Assembly: GCF_001591465.1 (NCBI RefSeq)
Contig: NZ_BCUY01000010.1
Location: forward strand, 1 to 64,000
Reading direction: 5' to 3'
Length of the DNA: 64,000 nt
DNA from: Cytobacillus firmus NBRC 15306
GTDB lineage: Bacteria > Bacillota > Bacilli > Bacillales > Cytobacillaceae
Made by a program: the position numbers and the translations under genes. The notes below the pieces were generated by a model. The model saw nothing but the letters and a program-made list of their open reading frames with translations. It was not told the DNA's origin and did no database searches. How positions within the stretch are numbered: position 1 is the first letter of the stretch; each line of letters starts with the position of its first letter. This document shows, piece after piece, positions 33,093 through 42,625 of this stretch.

Positions 33093-34013
33093 ATGGCTGC
33101 CAAAAAGGGACGAAAAAAGTGGACTCTTGTTATCGCGCTGTTTTTTATTACATTGCTATTAGGTGCTGGCGCTTATGCTTTTTATGTATATGACTCTTTG
33201 ACTTCTGCTGTTGATACCATGCAGGAGCCGATTCAGCGGGAAAAATCGGAGAAGCGTGAAGAAACGGTCACCTTGGAAGAAAGAGAGCCTTTTTCGGTCC
33301 TAATGCTTGGAGTGGACGAGCGCCAGGGAGATAAAGGCCGATCGGACACGATGATTGTGCTGACTGTTAATCCCGACCTGAAATCAGTAAAAATGCTGAG
33401 CATTCCCAGAGATACACGGACCGGCATCATTGGGCAAGGAACGGAAGATAAAATCAATCATGCCTATGCTTTTGGCGATGTCGAGATGGCCATTAATACG
33501 GTAGAAGATTTCCTGGATATCCCGATCGATTATTATATTAAAATGAATATGGACGGATTCAAGGATATTGTGGATGCTGTCAACGGGATTGATGTAACCA
33601 ACGAAACAGACTTCAACATGGGAAAATTCCACTTTAACGAGGGAAGCATTCACCTTAACGGAAGCGAAGCATTGTCGTATGTGAGGATGAGAAAGAATGA
33701 CCCGAATGGAGATTTTGGCCGCCAGCAAAGACAGCGCCAGGTCATCCAGGGTGTTATTAACAAAGGGGCGAGCTTCAGCTCCCTGACTCGTTTTGATGAC
33801 ATCTTTGCAGCGCTCGGCAAAAACGTGAAAACTGATATTACCTTTAAAGAAATGATGGGTATTCAAAAGAATTATAAAGACACAAGAAATAACATTCAGC
33901 AGCTGACCATAGAAGGCGATGGCCAGTATATCGGAGACATCTGGTATCTGATAGTGCCTGATGAAGAAAGGCAGCGGGTGCAGGGTGAGCTGAAGGGACA
34001 TTTAGGGTTATAA
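33093..34013 (+). CDS. LytR-CpsA-Psr family wall-polymer ligase
   Basis: 306 aa. One N-terminal membrane helix (about 12-32), then the LCP domain: VLMLGVDERQGDKGRSDTM, SIPRDTR, KINHAYAFG and DGFKDIVDAVNGIDV, with the conserved Arg/Asp set and FGRQQRQRQV. LCP enzymes transfer undecaprenyl-linked glycopolymers to peptidoglycan. Here it may attach the polymer that SbsC-like domains bind. AGGTGA precedes the ATG. Monocistronic with its own terminator. Confidence 0.9.
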   Translation: MAAKKGRKKWTLVIALFFITLLLGAGAYAFYVYDSLTSAVDTMQEPIQREKSEKREETVTLEEREPFSVLMLGVDERQGDKGRSDTMIVLTVNPDLKSVKMLSIPRDTRTGIIGQGTEDKINHAYAFGDVEMAINTVEDFLDIPIDYYIKMNMDGFKDIVDAVNGIDVTNETDFNMGKFHFNEGSIHLNGSEALSYVRMRKNDPNGDFGRQQRQRQVIQGVINKGASFSSLTRFDDIFAALGKNVKTDITFKEMMGIQKNYKDTRNNIQQLTIEGDGQYIGDIWYLIVPDEERQRVQGELKGHLGL

Positions 34014-34019
34014 CTAATA

Positions 34020-34056
34020 AACAGTGCATTCCTGATGGGGGATGCACTGTTTTTTG
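34020..34056 (+). terminator. Terminator of LCP gene
   Basis: Stem AACAGTGCAT/ATGCACTGTT followed by TTTTTG. Confidence 0.85.
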
Positions 34057-34133
34057 TATGAAAACATGCAGGGAGGGATTGATCTGCAGAAGCTTTCAAG
34101 AAGATAAAACTGGAGCGTTAGAAGGAAACCAAA

Positions 34134-34364
34134 TTACATAGCTACTGCCTTCCCCTGTATCATCTTGCCATATGCTTCAGAAAGGTTCTTCAGGCATTCC
34201 TGTCTTAACCTTTCATGACAAGAGAAGTCATATAGCAGTTCATTTTCAAGTTCAGATGTAATCTTTTTCAGCCTTTCGAGTTTTGATTCCTTTAAGCGAT
34301 TATTTGCCACGTATGCTTTAATCTCTTTTTCAAAGTATTCCACCGTTCCAAATATTACACCCAA
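34134..34364 (-). CDS. Orphan 76-aa protein downstream of c-di-GMP riboswitch
   Basis: TTG start at 34364 with GGAGGAG upstream. It is an all-helical, probably coiled-coil protein (KLERLKKITSELENELLYDF) with no membrane segment. No family recognised. It is the only gene downstream of the riboswitch at 34446-34592 before the convergent LCP gene, so its expression should depend on c-di-GMP. Confidence 0.6.
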   Translation of the reverse strand: MGVIFGTVEYFEKEIKAYVANNRLKESKLERLKKITSELENELLYDFSCHERLRQECLKNLSEAYGKMIQGKAVAM

Positions 34365-34445
34365 TAAATTCTCCTCCTATTATTAGATTTTTCAGTCATT
34401 AATTCGTTTCCCTATCTAAACATTAACAAACCTTTAAACAGCAAA

Positions 34446-34592
34446 GAGGCCTGTCAAAGGACAGACCTGATTTCCGGTTACAATGAGTTTGGGGTCTAGT
34501 TTCCGGCCCCAATAACACCTGCAACCCGACTATCATAGTCCATGACCTTAGACTCGTGGCTTTGCGTCCTTACTTTTCAATAAGTTTGCCGA
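34446..34592 (-). promoter_or_regulatory. c-di-GMP-I (GEMM) riboswitch with terminator
   Basis: The aptamer (34592-34515, minus strand) shows CGGCAAACTTATTG, GAAA, GGACGCAAAGCCACGAGTCTAAGG and GTCGGGTTGCAGG, matching the GEMM-I core (GACGCAAAGCC and GGGTTGC). It is followed by a possible antiterminator (GGGG...CCCC, 34491-34510) and a terminator AGGTCTGTC/GACAGGCCT (34446-34468) ending in CTTTG. The layout is that of a transcription-control switch. Whether ligand turns the gene on or off cannot be told. Confidence 0.88.
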
Positions 34593-34719
34593 ATATTTGT
34601 TTTTTGTTACTATTATAATAAGACTTTTCGGCTATTTATTTCAACAATTTTCGATAAAATCTTAAAATAATATTACTTTTGTTTTATAAATATGTCCGGC
34701 AGTTATGAAACTTGTGCTC

Positions 34720-34840
34720 TATTTACAAGTTTTTCTCTTCTATTTGCAAGATTAAGACTGCTATTTGCAAGATTAGATATCTAATTGCAAGATCATGCTG
34801 GCTATTTGCAGTATCATGAAATCTATTTACTTGATAGTAC
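34720..34840. repeat. 21-bp-period repeat array 2
   Basis: CTATTTACAAG, CTATTTGCAAG (twice), CTAATTGCAAG, CTATTTGCAG and CTATTTACTTG at steps of about 21 bases, between the riboswitch region and the pbpC terminator. Confidence 0.7.
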
Positions 34841-34878
34841 AAGGTCCTCATCAGGTTATAATATTTCGCCGGGCATAA

Positions 34879-34909
34879 AAAAAGCCTGCACCCTTTTCTG
34901 AATGCAGAC
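34879..34909 (-). terminator. Terminator of pbpC-like gene
   Basis: Stem GTCTGCA/TGCAGGC with a TTTTTTT tail on the minus strand. Confidence 0.75.
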
Positions 34910-34926
34910 CCTTCAAACAAATTCTA

Positions 34927-36933
34927 TTAAAACCGCCCTTTATGTTCCTCAAATACCTTCTTCACTTTCTCCACGACCACTTTCGATCCGCCGCTGTCTT
35001 CAACGCCCTCTATCATCATCGCGATCAGCAGCTTTGGAGATTGCGGATTATAGGCAACAAACAGACCATTTTCCTGGCCTTTTTCATCCGCACTTTTCTT
35101 CAGTTCTGCTGTTCCGGTTTTCCCGGCCAGCGGGTAATCCTTCATATAAGCTGCACGTCCAGTTCCGCCTGGATCCTGGATGACTTTAGCCATCGCGGCT
35201 GCCACCGTGCTGGCTGTTTCTTCGCTCATTACGCCTTCCTTCAGCACCTGTCCCTTTTCCTCTTCTTCCAGGAGAACAGGTTTGATCATGGAGCCTTTGT
35301 TGATGAATGGTGTGTAGGATGCTGCAAGATGGACAATGCTCATTTCCACCTGACCCTGGCCGTAGCCGGAGTCAGCGAGCAGGATCTCCGTGTCCAGGCC
35401 GCCAATCTTGGATTGTTCCAGCGGGAATGCGTATGGAATTTCCTCTTCAAACGCGAATTTCTTGAGTCCGGCTGAAAACTTTTCTTTTCCCAGCTCTAGG
35501 GCCTGCTGGGCAAAATAGATATTATCCGAATACATCATCGCTTTTTCAAAGTTAACCGGTCCGCCCGGATCTTTGACACGAGTGACTTTATATCCGCCCC
35601 ATGAACTGTCCTTCTGCCATTGGAGGCCTTTGACATTAATGGTTTCATCAAGGGTTAATGTTCCCTCTGTCAGTCCGATCACGCCTGTCAGCGGCTTCAT
35701 CACGGAACCCGGGGCATAGGTTTGCTTGAACCGTGTCAGAAGGGGCATGTCCTTATTCGCTTCAATCGCCTTCCATTCATCCGCGGTGAAACCTAGTGAA
35801 GCCTGGTTCGGGTCGAAGCTCGGGCTGCTGACGAGCGCCAGTGTATTTCCGGTTACCGGATCGATCGCTGAAGCAGTTCCTGGTTTTCCTTCCAGTTCAG
35901 TGTAAAGAGATCTCTGCAGATTCATATCAATGGTAAGCTGAATTGTTTCACCGTTCTCTACCGGCTTTTCAGCGAGAACAACTTCAGAACCATCTTTCTT
36001 CTGAATACCGATTTTGATTCCATTCTTCCCTTTTAATCGTTCTTCCAGAACCTGTTCCATCCCTCTTTTTCCGATTATATCGGTGCTGGAATAGCCTTCC
36101 CGCTCTTTCATTTCATCAGCTGTGATCGTTCCGACATAACCGATTAGATGGGCCGCTGATTCCCCCATCGGATAGACTCTGCCTTTGACATCCTGCTTCA
36201 GAACGCCATTTAGAGTAAACACCTTGTTAAGTGTTTCCTGATCATCCGGTGAAACCTTTTTAATTGGCACAAAGTATCCCGGCTGCACCCAGCTCGCATT
36301 CAAGCTTTTATTAATCTGCTCTTCTGACATTCCCAAGGCTGCAGACAACCCTTTGATGGTCTGTTCCTTCTGGTCACCCATCTGTTCAGGCACGACACCG
36401 ATTTCATAAAGGGTGCCATTTAAGGCAAGCGGGTCACCTGTCCGGTCCACAATATCCCCGCGCTGTGCCGGAACAGTGGAATAGCTGATTTTATCCTCCG
36501 GCCCCAGCTCCGGGAAAATATAAGTCGTATCCCAGGCAACAAACCAGTTGTCTTCTTCTTTCGCTTCTTCCTTCACAAGCTTGGCATCATGTGTAAACTC
36601 AATCTTGCCGGCTGCACTGTCCATGCTTGCTGAAAAAGGAAAACTTGCCTTCTCTTCTTTTTTGTATTCCTTTTCCATATCCGGCTTGTATGTTACCTTC
36701 AGATTATCTATCTCTAAATCCTTATAAACCTTTTCATAACGGGCTGCAAAATCCTTTTTGCTGATCGACTGCTTCGCATCCTCCGACAGGAATTCATACA
36801 TCTTTTCAAACTCCTGCTTATTCCAGTGCTCCACATACTGCGAAAAGCGATCCTGCGGCTTAATCTCCTTATTGCACCCGCTCAAAGCGGCCAAAACCAG
36901 GGCTGCAAAAACAAAAAACAAAACCTTCCTCAT
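34927..36933 (-). CDS. pbpC: Class B penicillin-binding lipoprotein, PBP3-like
   Basis: 668 aa. Lipoprotein signal with LSGC near residue 20. An MecA_N (NTF2-like) domain spans about 25-150, then the PBP dimerisation domain, then the transpeptidase with SVMK in YAPGSVMKPL (about residue 410), SDN in MYSDNIYF and KTG in AGKTGTAEL. The domain order and length match Bacillus subtilis PbpC (PBP3). It cross-links peptidoglycan on the outer face of the membrane; the MecA_N domain is shared with beta-lactam-tolerant enzymes, but resistance should not be assumed. Confidence 0.9.
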   Translation of the reverse strand: MRKVLFFVFAALVLAALSGCNKEIKPQDRFSQYVEHWNKQEFEKMYEFLSEDAKQSISKKDFAARYEKVYKDLEIDNLKVTYKPDMEKEYKKEEKASFPFSASMDSAAGKIEFTHDAKLVKEEAKEEDNWFVAWDTTYIFPELGPEDKISYSTVPAQRGDIVDRTGDPLALNGTLYEIGVVPEQMGDQKEQTIKGLSAALGMSEEQINKSLNASWVQPGYFVPIKKVSPDDQETLNKVFTLNGVLKQDVKGRVYPMGESAAHLIGYVGTITADEMKEREGYSSTDIIGKRGMEQVLEERLKGKNGIKIGIQKKDGSEVVLAEKPVENGETIQLTIDMNLQRSLYTELEGKPGTASAIDPVTGNTLALVSSPSFDPNQASLGFTADEWKAIEANKDMPLLTRFKQTYAPGSVMKPLTGVIGLTEGTLTLDETINVKGLQWQKDSSWGGYKVTRVKDPGGPVNFEKAMMYSDNIYFAQQALELGKEKFSAGLKKFAFEEEIPYAFPLEQSKIGGLDTEILLADSGYGQGQVEMSIVHLAASYTPFINKGSMIKPVLLEEEEKGQVLKEGVMSEETASTVAAAMAKVIQDPGGTGRAAYMKDYPLAGKTGTAELKKSADEKGQENGLFVAYNPQSPKLLIAMMIEGVEDSGGSKVVVEKVKKVFEEHKGRF

Positions 36934-36983
36934 ACATCACCCTCCCTGTTACTATATTATCATTTAAATGGAGAAATTTCCTA

Positions 36984-37012
36984 GTGACAGGTACCACCCG
37001 AATTTTGTCGAA
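36984..37012. repeat. Dispersed repeat GTGACAGGTACCACCCGAA
   Basis: The same unit, GTGACAGG(C/T)ACCACCCGAA followed by TGTCGAA, recurs at 41291-41320, and its first half near 17441. A common type of intergenic repeat in Bacillaceae. Confidence 0.55.
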
Positions 37013-37024
37013 AAACCAAGAAAG

Positions 37025-37053
37025 GGGACTCCACATCAAAGTGAAGTCCCAAT
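37025..37053 (-). terminator. Terminator of PTS operon
   Basis: Stem GGGACTTCAC/GTGGAGTCCC followed by CTTTCTTGG on the minus strand, just after the IIC gene. Confidence 0.75.
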
Positions 37054-37063
37054 AATAACCAGA

Positions 37064-38326
37064 TTAAGAAAATAGTTTAATAAGGAAGCTCAATAAAATC
37101 CCCACAATCCCAAAGTCCGAGTCTCCAAAGGTAGTTCCTTCAAATCCAAGTGATCCAAGAACCGGAAGCAATAAGGCCGGAAGGAATGAGATTAATAGAC
37201 CGTTTGCGAACGCTCCGATCATCGCTCCCCTTCTGCCTCCAGTCGCGTTACCGAATACCCCTGCCGCCGCACCTGTGAAGAAGTGCGGAATCAGGCCTGG
37301 CACAATTATCTTCAGCCCTAATACTGGAAGAAGAAACATGGAAAGCAAACCAGCTACGAAGCTGAATAGGAATCCGATAATAACTGCATTTGGCGCAAAA
37401 GGGAACACTGCCGGACAATCAAGGGCAGGCTTCGCATCTTTTACCACTTTATCAGCGATTCCTTTAAAAGCTGGCACGATTTCTGCTATCAGCATCCGTA
37501 CACCGGCAAGGACCACATATACACCAGCTGCAAACGTAATGGCCTGCATAAGCGAGAATACAAGGAAGTTCACTCCGCCGCTCAGTTCAGATTCCACATA
37601 GCCTTTTCCGGCGATCGGCGCCACAACCAGGAAGAGAATCGTCATTGTCAGAGACATCGCAACAGATGTATCGCGCAGGAATCCAAGTGATTTTGGCACT
37701 TTGATATCCTCTGTCGATTTGGATTTATCTCCTACACGCTTTCCAATAAAGCCGGAAACAAAGTAGCCGAAAGATCCAAAGTGGCCGACAGCTATGCTGT
37801 CATTGCCAGTGATTTCGCGTACATACGGCTGGACAAGCGCAGGCATGAATACCATTAATAATCCCAGAATAATAGACCCGATAATGATCAATGGAAGCCC
37901 TGTTACTCCGCCAGTTGCAAATACAGCAGAGATCAGGCAGGCCATGAATAAAGTATGATGTCCGGTAAGGAAAATATATTTAAATGGTGTGAAACGGGCT
38001 ATTAAAATGTTCATGACCATCCCGAAAAGCATGATCATCGCGGTTTCTTTCCCAAATGTCTGCTGGGCAATCGCTACGATGGCTTCGTTGTTCGGAATGA
38101 CACCCTGGATATGGAATGCCTTTTCAAACATTTTTCCGAAAATATCAAGCGAGCCTATTAAGATGCTTGCTCCTCCATTGAGGATGAGAAAACCCATGAT
38201 CGTTTTGAGCGTACCTGATATGACATCGGCTATTCCCTTCTTCTGCAGAAGCAAGCCAAACAAGGCGAATAAACCAACCAGGATGGCGGGAGTGCCCAGT
38301 ATATCATTCATGATGAAATCAAACAT
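37064..38326 (-). CDS. ulaA: PTS ascorbate-type transporter subunit IIC
   Basis: 420 aa with 10-12 membrane helices, matching the UlaA/SgaT family (FDFIMNDILGTPAILVGLFA start, LNGGASIL, PNNEAIVAIAQ, TGHHTLFMACLIS). It would import L-ascorbate or a related pentose-type substrate with phosphorylation by the IIB protein encoded upstream. The operon order is regulator/IIA, IIB, IIC. No ascorbate catabolism genes follow in the window, so the substrate is uncertain. Confidence 0.88.
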   Translation of the reverse strand: MFDFIMNDILGTPAILVGLFALFGLLLQKKGIADVISGTLKTIMGFLILNGGASILIGSLDIFGKMFEKAFHIQGVIPNNEAIVAIAQQTFGKETAMIMLFGMVMNILIARFTPFKYIFLTGHHTLFMACLISAVFATGGVTGLPLIIIGSIILGLLMVFMPALVQPYVREITGNDSIAVGHFGSFGYFVSGFIGKRVGDKSKSTEDIKVPKSLGFLRDTSVAMSLTMTILFLVVAPIAGKGYVESELSGGVNFLVFSLMQAITFAAGVYVVLAGVRMLIAEIVPAFKGIADKVVKDAKPALDCPAVFPFAPNAVIIGFLFSFVAGLLSMFLLPVLGLKIIVPGLIPHFFTGAAAGVFGNATGGRRGAMIGAFANGLLISFLPALLLPVLGSLGFEGTTFGDSDFGIVGILLSFLIKLFS

Positions 38327-38443
38327 AATTACCCCTCCTTTTTAAATCCTCTGTATCTATCTATCAATCCAGTTTTCAGGTTATACTGTATTTGTTCTTT
38401 TTATTTTTTTCAGCGGGCGAGTCTATCGCCTGCTCTTTCTCTA

Positions 38444-38713
38444 TTATGATAAATGTGATTCCAATGCCGCTTTTAACTCGTTTTGATCAAGGATGTTTGT
38501 CAAACCAATGATTGTTCTTGTTCCGTCATCCAAAGTGGAAATCAAGTCTTTAGATCCCAGGTAGATATCCGCTTTTTCAGATTTAGCCGTTGTTAAATCG
38601 GTATGTGAAACATCTGCTTCCACTCCCAGTTGGCTTAAAACTGTTTTCACGTTCATTTCTACGATAAAGCTGCTTCCAAGTCCGTTTCCGCATACAACTA
38701 GAATTTTTTTCAT
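38444..38713 (-). CDS. ulaB: PTS lactose/ascorbate-type subunit IIB
   Basis: 89 aa, full length for a single IIB domain. The phosphorylated Cys is at residue 8 in VVCGNGLGSS. It starts 13 bases after the regulator gene; the gap of 117 bases to IIC holds a G/C hairpin (GCAGGCGA/TCGCCCGC) without a clear T-run, possibly an RNA-stability element. Confidence 0.88.
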   Translation of the reverse strand: MKKILVVCGNGLGSSFIVEMNVKTVLSQLGVEADVSHTDLTTAKSEKADIYLGSKDLISTLDDGTRTIIGLTNILDQNELKAALESHLS

Positions 38714-38726
38714 TTTTATTTCCTCC

Positions 38727-40844
38727 TTAGTCTTGTGAATATTGATTAATAATTTCTAATACGTCAGCTGCTGTATCCACATTCTGCAGTTTTTCAAGGT
38801 TATCGCTGTCAGACAGCATTTTGGACAGCTGGGATAATGCTTTTAAATGGATTTCATTATCGATGGCTGCCAGTACAAAGAGTAACCTTACCTGATGCTC
38901 GGGCTTTTCAGAGAAAGCACAACTTTCCTTTAATTGCAGAAAGCTCATTCCCAGCTTGTTCACGCCAGCTTCAGGGCGGGCATGAGGAAGGGCAATTCCA
39001 GGCGCGATGACGATATATGGCCCCATTTCATTCACGTTTTCAATCATGGCATCAATGTAATTCTGGCTGATGGATTGATCGGCCAATAGCGGCTGCGACG
39101 CCATTTGCAGTGCTTCCTGCCAGCTTGCAGCAGAATCTGCAAATTGAATTTTATCGGCGGTGAGAACTTCATTTAACATTGGCTTTTGATCCACCTCACT
39201 TTTTGCTTCTTTATTTGATTGATAGTAAACTTTCAATTCCTGGATCAGCATGCTTTCGTCTTTTATATCTGCATGCTTCCGGATAATGTCCATCAATGCC
39301 TCTATGTTTTCTGTTTTCGGCCTTTTTTCTGATGCCTGAACCTGCTTAAGCAGAGATTCCTTCTCAGATGGGTTAAGAATCGGGTTTACAATAAACACCG
39401 GTACATGTTTCCGAGATACTGGCGTGGTCGAAATGACAAAATCCAAATCAGCCAGGGACGCTTTCTCATATTCACGGACGGTGTATACATGCGCCACATC
39501 GACAAACGGCATGAGATCTTCAATTTGCTTCTGAAGGATTCGGGATGTGCCGATTCCGCTGGCACATACCACAGCTGCTTTTTTGCGGGCTTCCACCCTG
39601 ACTCCTTCTTTATCAATCCAGCCTCCAAAGTGCATCGCAATATAGGCCGCTTCATCATCCGATACTTTTTTGCCAAGCACGTATTCAAAATGATGAACCA
39701 CTTTTTTGGTTAGAATAAACAAATCCTGAAAGGACTCCTGTACAGATTTGGATAATGGATTCTCCAGTTCGATCCCATATTTGATTCGAAAATAAGCCGG
39801 CTTTAAATGAATCAATAGATTCCGTTCAAGTTCCTTCCGATTTTGAAAAAAAACACAGGCATACTTTTGAAAATCATCGACCATTCTTACTGCCATTGAT
39901 TTGAGGATATCAAGGTCCTGATTTTCCAGCTCATGTGTATCATAGTCGCTTATTTTCGCACCTAACAGGTAGGTTGCAAGATAGCAGGCTTCATCATCAG
40001 GGACCTCAATCCGGAAACCGCTTTCAATTTTCCGGCAAATAAATCGAGCAGCGATGTACTCTTTTGTTTCTTTAATGACCTGCTTTTCAACAGGATCCAT
40101 CTTGATGTATTTTCCCTGGTTGAATCTTTTGATGAGCATAAATATATGGGCGCTTAGCGTCTCCATCACTTCATCTGTGTAATGAACGCCGGAAAATGAT
40201 TCACTTTCATTCAGAATCTCATAGATTGTTTCTAAATCAGTACGCTGAAACATTTCAGGTGACAGGCCAGGCGCGCCATGAATGGTTAACTGAACTTCGG
40301 ATAATAGTTCGTTCCATCCGTGATTGGTTAAAACCTGTGTAAGAAAGTAAATCAGCATTTTCCGTTTATCCTGCTCTTCGCCGGCTATATAGTAGCCAGA
40401 AGGTTTATGGAAATTCAATTGAACCTGGAACTGGTTTAGCTGCTTTTTTAATTCCCTGATATCTGCCAGAAGCGTACTCCTGCTTACACCCAGCTTATCC
40501 ATCAGATCCTGCAGATAAATGGTTTTCTCGCGGGTAAGGATGAGGATGGCAGTCCAGGCCATTCTTTCATTGCGTGAAAACTCATAACTGCCAGCTTTAT
40601 CAAACGAATGCAGCCGCTGTTTAATCTGCTGCTTTTCTTCTTCATCGAGAAAAAATCCAGCAGCACGAACATACTTCAGTTCATCTAAACCCTGGTCTTT
40701 CAGCCAGCTATTAATTTTGTCAACATCATAATAAACAGTCCGCTTGGAAATCTGTAATTCTTCCATCAGCTCCTGCGGAGAAACATGTGTAGGCGCATGG
40801 ACCATTTTCGTCAAAATCGCCATGCAGCGCTGGTCAAGAATCAT
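38727..40844 (-). CDS. PRD-containing PTS regulator with EIIB and EIIA domains
   Basis: 705 aa, MtlR/LicR-type activator. It has an N-terminal HTH_11 (SPQELMEELQISKRTVYYDV), a second helix-turn-helix (LQDLMDKLGVSRSTLLADI), two PRD domains (His at DEVMETLSAHIFMLIKRF and DEAAYIAMHFGG), an EIIB-like part (VCASGIGTSRILQKQI) and a C-terminal EIIA (His in GIALPHARPEAG). It acts both as the phospho-carrier for IIB and as a phosphorylation-controlled activator of this operon. First gene of the operon. Confidence 0.88.
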   Translation of the reverse strand: MILDQRCMAILTKMVHAPTHVSPQELMEELQISKRTVYYDVDKINSWLKDQGLDELKYVRAAGFFLDEEEKQQIKQRLHSFDKAGSYEFSRNERMAWTAILILTREKTIYLQDLMDKLGVSRSTLLADIRELKKQLNQFQVQLNFHKPSGYYIAGEEQDKRKMLIYFLTQVLTNHGWNELLSEVQLTIHGAPGLSPEMFQRTDLETIYEILNESESFSGVHYTDEVMETLSAHIFMLIKRFNQGKYIKMDPVEKQVIKETKEYIAARFICRKIESGFRIEVPDDEACYLATYLLGAKISDYDTHELENQDLDILKSMAVRMVDDFQKYACVFFQNRKELERNLLIHLKPAYFRIKYGIELENPLSKSVQESFQDLFILTKKVVHHFEYVLGKKVSDDEAAYIAMHFGGWIDKEGVRVEARKKAAVVCASGIGTSRILQKQIEDLMPFVDVAHVYTVREYEKASLADLDFVISTTPVSRKHVPVFIVNPILNPSEKESLLKQVQASEKRPKTENIEALMDIIRKHADIKDESMLIQELKVYYQSNKEAKSEVDQKPMLNEVLTADKIQFADSAASWQEALQMASQPLLADQSISQNYIDAMIENVNEMGPYIVIAPGIALPHARPEAGVNKLGMSFLQLKESCAFSEKPEHQVRLLFVLAAIDNEIHLKALSQLSKMLSDSDNLEKLQNVDTAADVLEIINQYSQD

Positions 40845-41010
40845 CGGGAGCGCTCCCTCCTTTACCTGATTCTAAAATAGTAAGTTTGCAAAAGTCAGAC
40901 TCTAAATTCATCGAATTGTCTGCTTACTACGTATTATACTCCTGTATTGCACAAAATGAAGTCCGAATTATGTAAGGGGGTTTTTGCAAAGACTGGACTC
41001 AAGGAATAAA

Positions 41011-41033
41011 AAAACTTCCTAATAGAATAGGAA
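41011..41033 (-). terminator. Terminator after the gene remnant
   Basis: Stem CTTCCTA/TAGGAAG followed by TTTTTTTATT on the minus strand. Confidence 0.65.
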
Positions 41034-41046
41034 GTGGGGGTTATAC

Positions 41047-41285
41047 TTATTCATTTCCCTTAACAATGCGGCCTTCTGCATCATAAACAGTAACCTCAAC
41101 CGGCAGTTTAATTTCATCTTTCTCGAAAACAGCATACCAAACCCACAAGTTATCCCGACCCAAAAAGCGGGATGGCTGGATATTGCCTTCACTGTTAATT
41201 ATGATGGTCTTCGCATCATCCTCCGCAAATCCAAATGGGATGTGGCGGGTACTTTCTGTTTTGAGGGTGGAATCTGTCCCTTCAT
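41047..41285 (-). pseudogene. 3' remnant of an unknown gene
   Basis: About 75 residues (FGFAEDDAKTIIINSEG, NLWVWYAVFEKDEIKLPVEVTVYDAEGR) look like the C-terminus of an extracellular beta domain. Upstream the frame runs into the 41.29-41.54 kb repeat array, which encodes only repetitive Leu/Phe/Ala/Cys peptides and cannot be genuine protein. The 5' part of the gene has been lost. Confidence 0.5.
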
Positions 41286-41319
41286 CCCTTCGTGACAGGC
41301 ACCACCCGAAATATGTCGA

Positions 41320-41540
41320 ATGTGAACTTTGCAAATTGGGCAGTAGAACTTGCAAATAGAATGGCGGTTTTGCAAACAGAAGGGGGTTTTGTGCAAATAG
41401 AACCGGTAAATTGCAAATAGCTACCTGCTTCCTGCAAATTGAGAAACCGTGGAATTGCCCGCGATCTACACTTGCTAATAGAGTTGGAGATTCTGCAAAT
41501 AGATCAAGAAAAATCACAAATAGACTCCCATCTAAAAGAG
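41320..41540. repeat. 21-bp-period repeat array 3
   Basis: TGCAAATAGA and variants (TTGCAAATTG, TTGCTAATAGAG) repeated at about 21-base steps, preceded at 41291 by the dispersed GTGACAGGCACCACCCGAA unit. It abuts the gene remnant on one side and the NERD gene upstream region on the other. Confidence 0.75.
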
Positions 41541-41596
41541 GTATATAGACATCTATATCGAAAGTAACTAAGTAAACACAGAAAGGAGAGGCATAC

Positions 41597-42565
41597 TTGA
41601 TTAGTAAAAGCCTGAAAGTCCCCGAATTGAACCTCCAGCTTGAGGCATTGTTAAGACGAATCCCCGAACAGCATCCCGCACGTGAGAAAGTAATCTCAGA
41701 ATACAAAAAGAGAAGCGCGGGCTTTAAGGGAGAAGAAAGATTATTTTATTACTTAAGCTTTCTGGAACCTAAAAAATATTGGATTTTTCATGATTTGCGG
41801 TTATCAAACGGATCGCAATTTTTCCAAATAGACGCATTGCTGCTCACGGCAAATTTTGGACTCATATTGGAAGTTAAAAATTGGACAGGCACCTTGATTT
41901 TCAGCCCTCATTTTCAGCAGGTTATCCGCATCCATAACGACAAAGAGGAAGGATTTCCAGACCCCATTTCACAAGCCCGGCATCAGACGAACCAGTTTAG
42001 AAACTGGCTTGGTCTTAATGGTTTTCCTGATATTCCACTGGAATTTTTAGTTGTAATCAGCCATCCTTCGACCATTATTAAGGCAGAGACAGAACCGCTG
42101 CAAATATCTAAGGTAGTCTTACACTCCCATCACCTTTTATCCAAAATGAATGGCATTGAAAATAAGTTCCCTCAAGAAAAAACTGACTCTAAGGAGATTC
42201 GGAAGCTATGCCGGACTTTGTTAAAAAAACATATCCCTGCACAATCCGATATTCTCGAGCACTTCAATGTTTCAGCTGAAGAAATTCTCACTGGTGTCAG
42301 CTGTCCTAAATGCACTTCCCTTCCGATGATTTTCCATTGGGGGAAATGGCACTGCCCAATGTGTTTATTTTCCTCTCCCTTAGCACATGAGGCTGCAGTC
42401 CAAGATTACTTCCGGCTTATTAAACCGTCAATTACCAACTCACAATTCCGCTCATTCACCCATATACCATCCCCCTATACGGCTTCAAGATTACTCTCCA
42501 GGATGAATCTTTCATTTAAAAGAAATAAAAGACACCGAATTTACGAAAAATCCCCTGAACAGTGA
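41597..42565 (+). CDS. NERD-domain protein with zinc ribbon
   Basis: 322 aa. TTG start with AGGAGAGG upstream. The NERD (nuclease-related) domain spans about 38-150: GFKGEERLFYYL, FQIDALLLTANFGLILEVKNW with the Asp and Glu-x-Lys of a PD-(D/E)xK-like core. The C-terminus has a zinc ribbon, CPKCTSLP and CPMC (about residues 238-260). NERD proteins are thought to act in DNA processing, but the role is unproven. Soluble, single gene. Confidence 0.85.
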   Translation: MISKSLKVPELNLQLEALLRRIPEQHPAREKVISEYKKRSAGFKGEERLFYYLSFLEPKKYWIFHDLRLSNGSQFFQIDALLLTANFGLILEVKNWTGTLIFSPHFQQVIRIHNDKEEGFPDPISQARHQTNQFRNWLGLNGFPDIPLEFLVVISHPSTIIKAETEPLQISKVVLHSHHLLSKMNGIENKFPQEKTDSKEIRKLCRTLLKKHIPAQSDILEHFNVSAEEILTGVSCPKCTSLPMIFHWGKWHCPMCLFSSPLAHEAAVQDYFRLIKPSITNSQFRSFTHIPSPYTASRLLSRMNLSFKRNKRHRIYEKSPEQ

Positions 42566-42625
42566 TACAACTCACAAGTTTTTCCAATAAATTAATTTAT
42601 AATCAGGTTGAATTGAGGTGCTAAT

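Noticed and set aside
41300..41706. N-terminal 130 residues of the minus-strand frame ending at 41047
   Set aside because: They overlap the NERD gene start and the repeat array and consist of translated repeats, so only the last 75 codons are kept as a remnant.
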